Origin: Candidatus Alkanophagales archaeon
GTDB lineage: Archaea; Halobacteriota; Syntropharchaeia; Alkanophagales; B39-G2
Direction: 5' to 3'
NCBI GenBank assembly: GCA_003661185.1
Contig: QMVQ01000123.1
Span: forward strand, 1-5,584
Length of the DNA: 5,584 nt
Shown here: piece by piece, positions 4,078-5,584 of the stretch
Layout of the letters: each line of letters begins with the position of its first letter
How positions within the stretch are numbered: position 1 is the first letter of the stretch
Notes under the pieces: generated by a model
What the model was told of the DNA's origin: nothing
Databases searched by the model: none
The model's input: only the letters and a program-made list of their open reading frames with translations
Translations under genes and position numbers: made by a program

Positions 4078-5584
4078 ATGAGCAAGAAGATATGTATGGA
4101 CACCTCGGCGCTCATCCATTGCGAGCCTGAGAACGTCGTGAAAGACGCATCCGAGATAATAGTCCCGTATGCGGCGTTCGACGAGCTGCAGGCGCAGGCG
4201 TCGAAGGGCAGAGAGGAAGGCTTTGAGGGCTTACGGAGCGTGAAGCGTCTCCGTGAACTTTGCGAGGAGCGAGGCGTTCCGCTACGTTTCGCAGGCAAGC
4301 GTCCGAATTTCGACGAGATACGGCTTGCGAGCAGCGGGCGGCTCGACGCTTTAATTATCGGGGTAGCGAAGAGCGAGGGCGCCACTTTAATGACTTGCGA
4401 CTATGTGCAGTCGTTAGTGGCGGAGGCGGAAGGCGTCGAATCCATTTACGTCCCTGTGGAAATCATTGGTGAGAAATTTTCGTTCGAACGCTTCTTCACG
4501 GACGATACCATGTCCGTGCATCTGAAGGAGGGCGTACCGCCGCTCGCAAAGCGTGGTAAGGTCGGAAGGTTCAAGCTATTGCAGATCAGGGAGGAGCCGT
4601 GCACCGAAGAGGAGCTTCTCCAAATTATAAAAGAGATTAACGAAGCAATAAGGATGCGGCGGGAGGCTTTCATCGAGGAAAGCATCCCCGGCGGGCGTGT
4701 CGTCCAGCTTGGCGAATTCCGCATCGCAATCGCAAGACCCCCGCTCGCCGACGCCACTGAAATCACCATCGTCCACCCGATCGTCAAGCTCTCCCTTAGA
4801 GACTACAAGCTTTCGGAGAAGCTGATGAAACGGTTTGAGGAGCGAGCCGAAGGCGTCCTAATCGCCGGTCCGCCCGGCTCCGGGAAGACGACGTTCGCAA
4901 GCTCCCTCGCAAACTTTTATGCGTCGAAGGGCAAGGTTGTGAAAACACTGGAGCTGCCGAGAGATTTGCAAGTCGGACCCGAAATCACGCAATACAGCGC
5001 ACCAAGAGGCGACTTCAGCAGCATCGCCGACATCCTACTCTTGGTTCGTCCCGACTACACCGTCTTCGACGAAATTCGGAAGACGTCAGACTTCAGAATT
5101 TTTGCAGACATGCGACTTGCGGGCGTTGGGATGATAGGCGTGGTGCACGCCGCCAACCCCATAGATGCGGTGCAGCGCTTCGTCGGGCGGCTCGACCTTG
5201 GGATGATTCCAAGCGTCATCGACACGATTATTTACGTGAAGGACGGCGAGATAAAGAAGGTTTACGAGGTTTCGATGACCGTGAAGGTGCCGACGGGCAT
5301 GACCGAGGCAGATTTGGCGAGACCGGTCGTTGAGATTCGAGATTTTGAAACCGGGAAGCTCGAATACGAAATTTACACATACGGCGAGGAGAACGTTGTT
5401 ATCCCTGTTAGAGACGTGACGACGCAGACGCCCATCGAAAAGCTCGCTGCTGAAAGGGTCTTACAGGCAATTCGCCGCTATGACGGGCAAGCTGAGGTCG
5501 AAATCGTTGGGAACAAAGCGGTGGTGCGTGTGCATCCCGATGCTATCGCGAGATTCATCGGCAGAGACGGACGCAACGTCTCAA
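4078..5584 (+). CDS. PIN-domain / PilT-like ATPase / KH-domain protein, 3'-truncated by the window end
   Basis: This is an archaeal ATPase combining nuclease-type, motor and RNA-binding domains (COG1855-type); its cellular role is not established to my knowledge. 502 codons are present and the reading is open at the edge; family members run to about 600. Residues 1-~130 are a PIN domain with the acidic set visible: D8 (MDTSALI), E36 (FDELQ), D90 (GRLDALII) and D108 (TCDYVQ), so RNA cleavage is plausible. Residues ~215-400 are a secretion/PilT-type ATPase core: Walker A GPPGSGKTT (264-272), Walker B-like YTVFDE (327-332), then the MRLAGVGMIGVVHAANPIDAVQRF segment with the PilT-type histidine H357. 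A KH domain starts near 450, with the GxxG loop IGRDGRN at 494-500. No signal peptide or membrane helix is present, arguing against a real pilus motor. ATG is supported by AGGAAG upstream. It is divergent from tRNA-argF. Domain calls are firm; function is unknown. Confidence 0.92.
   Translation, partial: MSKKICMDTSALIHCEPENVVKDASEIIVPYAAFDELQAQASKGREEGFEGLRSVKRLRELCEERGVPLRFAGKRPNFDEIRLASSGRLDALIIGVAKSEGATLMTCDYVQSLVAEAEGVESIYVPVEIIGEKFSFERFFTDDTMSVHLKEGVPPLAKRGKVGRFKLLQIREEPCTEEELLQIIKEINEAIRMRREAFIEESIPGGRVVQLGEFRIAIARPPLADATEITIVHPIVKLSLRDYKLSEKLMKRFEERAEGVLIAGPPGSGKTTFASSLANFYASKGKVVKTLELPRDLQVGPEITQYSAPRGDFSSIADILLLVRPDYTVFDEIRKTSDFRIFADMRLAGVGMIGVVHAANPIDAVQRFVGRLDLGMIPSVIDTIIYVKDGEIKKVYEVSMTVKVPTGMTEADLARPVVEIRDFETGKLEYEIYTYGEENVVIPVRDVTTQTPIEKLAAERVLQAIRRYDGQAEVEIVGNKAVVRVHPDAIARFIGRDGRNVS

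Noticed and set aside
4446..4787. Minus-strand frame of 113 codons inside the PIN-ATPase gene
   Set aside because: It is antisense to a domain-confirmed gene and its serine-rich composition is typical of a shadow frame.

Overview
This window looks like part of an archaeal, probably euryarchaeal, chromosome of moderate GC content. The evidence is a tRNA-Leu with an intron just after the anticodon and no encoded CCA tail, TATA-box promoters (TTATAAATA, TTTATATATTT, TTATAAAAT) at archaeal spacing, T-rich downstream runs, and genes of families that are essentially archaeal: the PIN-ATPase-KH protein and the long XRE-type regulator. A relative of methanogens, ANME or Archaeoglobi would fit, but I cannot fix the lineage by reading.

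Region by region: (1) Positions 1-724, minus strand, hold a decayed leucine-type biosynthesis locus. The 5' part of an isopropylmalate dehydratase/homoaconitase large subunit (leuC-like) is broken by about six frame changes. It runs directly into the last ~50 codons of an isopropylmalate/citramalate synthase-type gene (leuA-like), broken by about two more. (2) Positions 872-1162, plus strand, encode a small GYD-domain protein with its own TATA box and ribosome site. (3) Positions 1246-2205, minus strand, encode a 319-residue regulator with a central XRE helix-turn-helix. A 15-bp tandem repeat lies upstream of its promoter. (4) Positions 2358-3932, minus strand, form a probable single transcription unit: tRNA-Leu(UAA) with a 13-nt intron, then argF (ornithine carbamoyltransferase), then a RimI-type N-acetyltransferase 5 nt later. 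The only good promoter is in front of the tRNA. (5) From 4078 to the window end, plus strand, runs a divergent, 3'-truncated gene for an ATPase with PIN, PilT-like and KH domains.

argF serves arginine synthesis, the tRNA and RimI serve translation and protein maturation, and the PIN-ATPase is probably an RNA-directed enzyme of unknown target. I see no mobile element, CRISPR array or defence cassette. The least ordinary items are the leuC/leuA deletion remnant, the intron-bearing tRNA that seems to drive argF-rimI, and the intact but functionally unassigned PIN-ATPase-KH protein.
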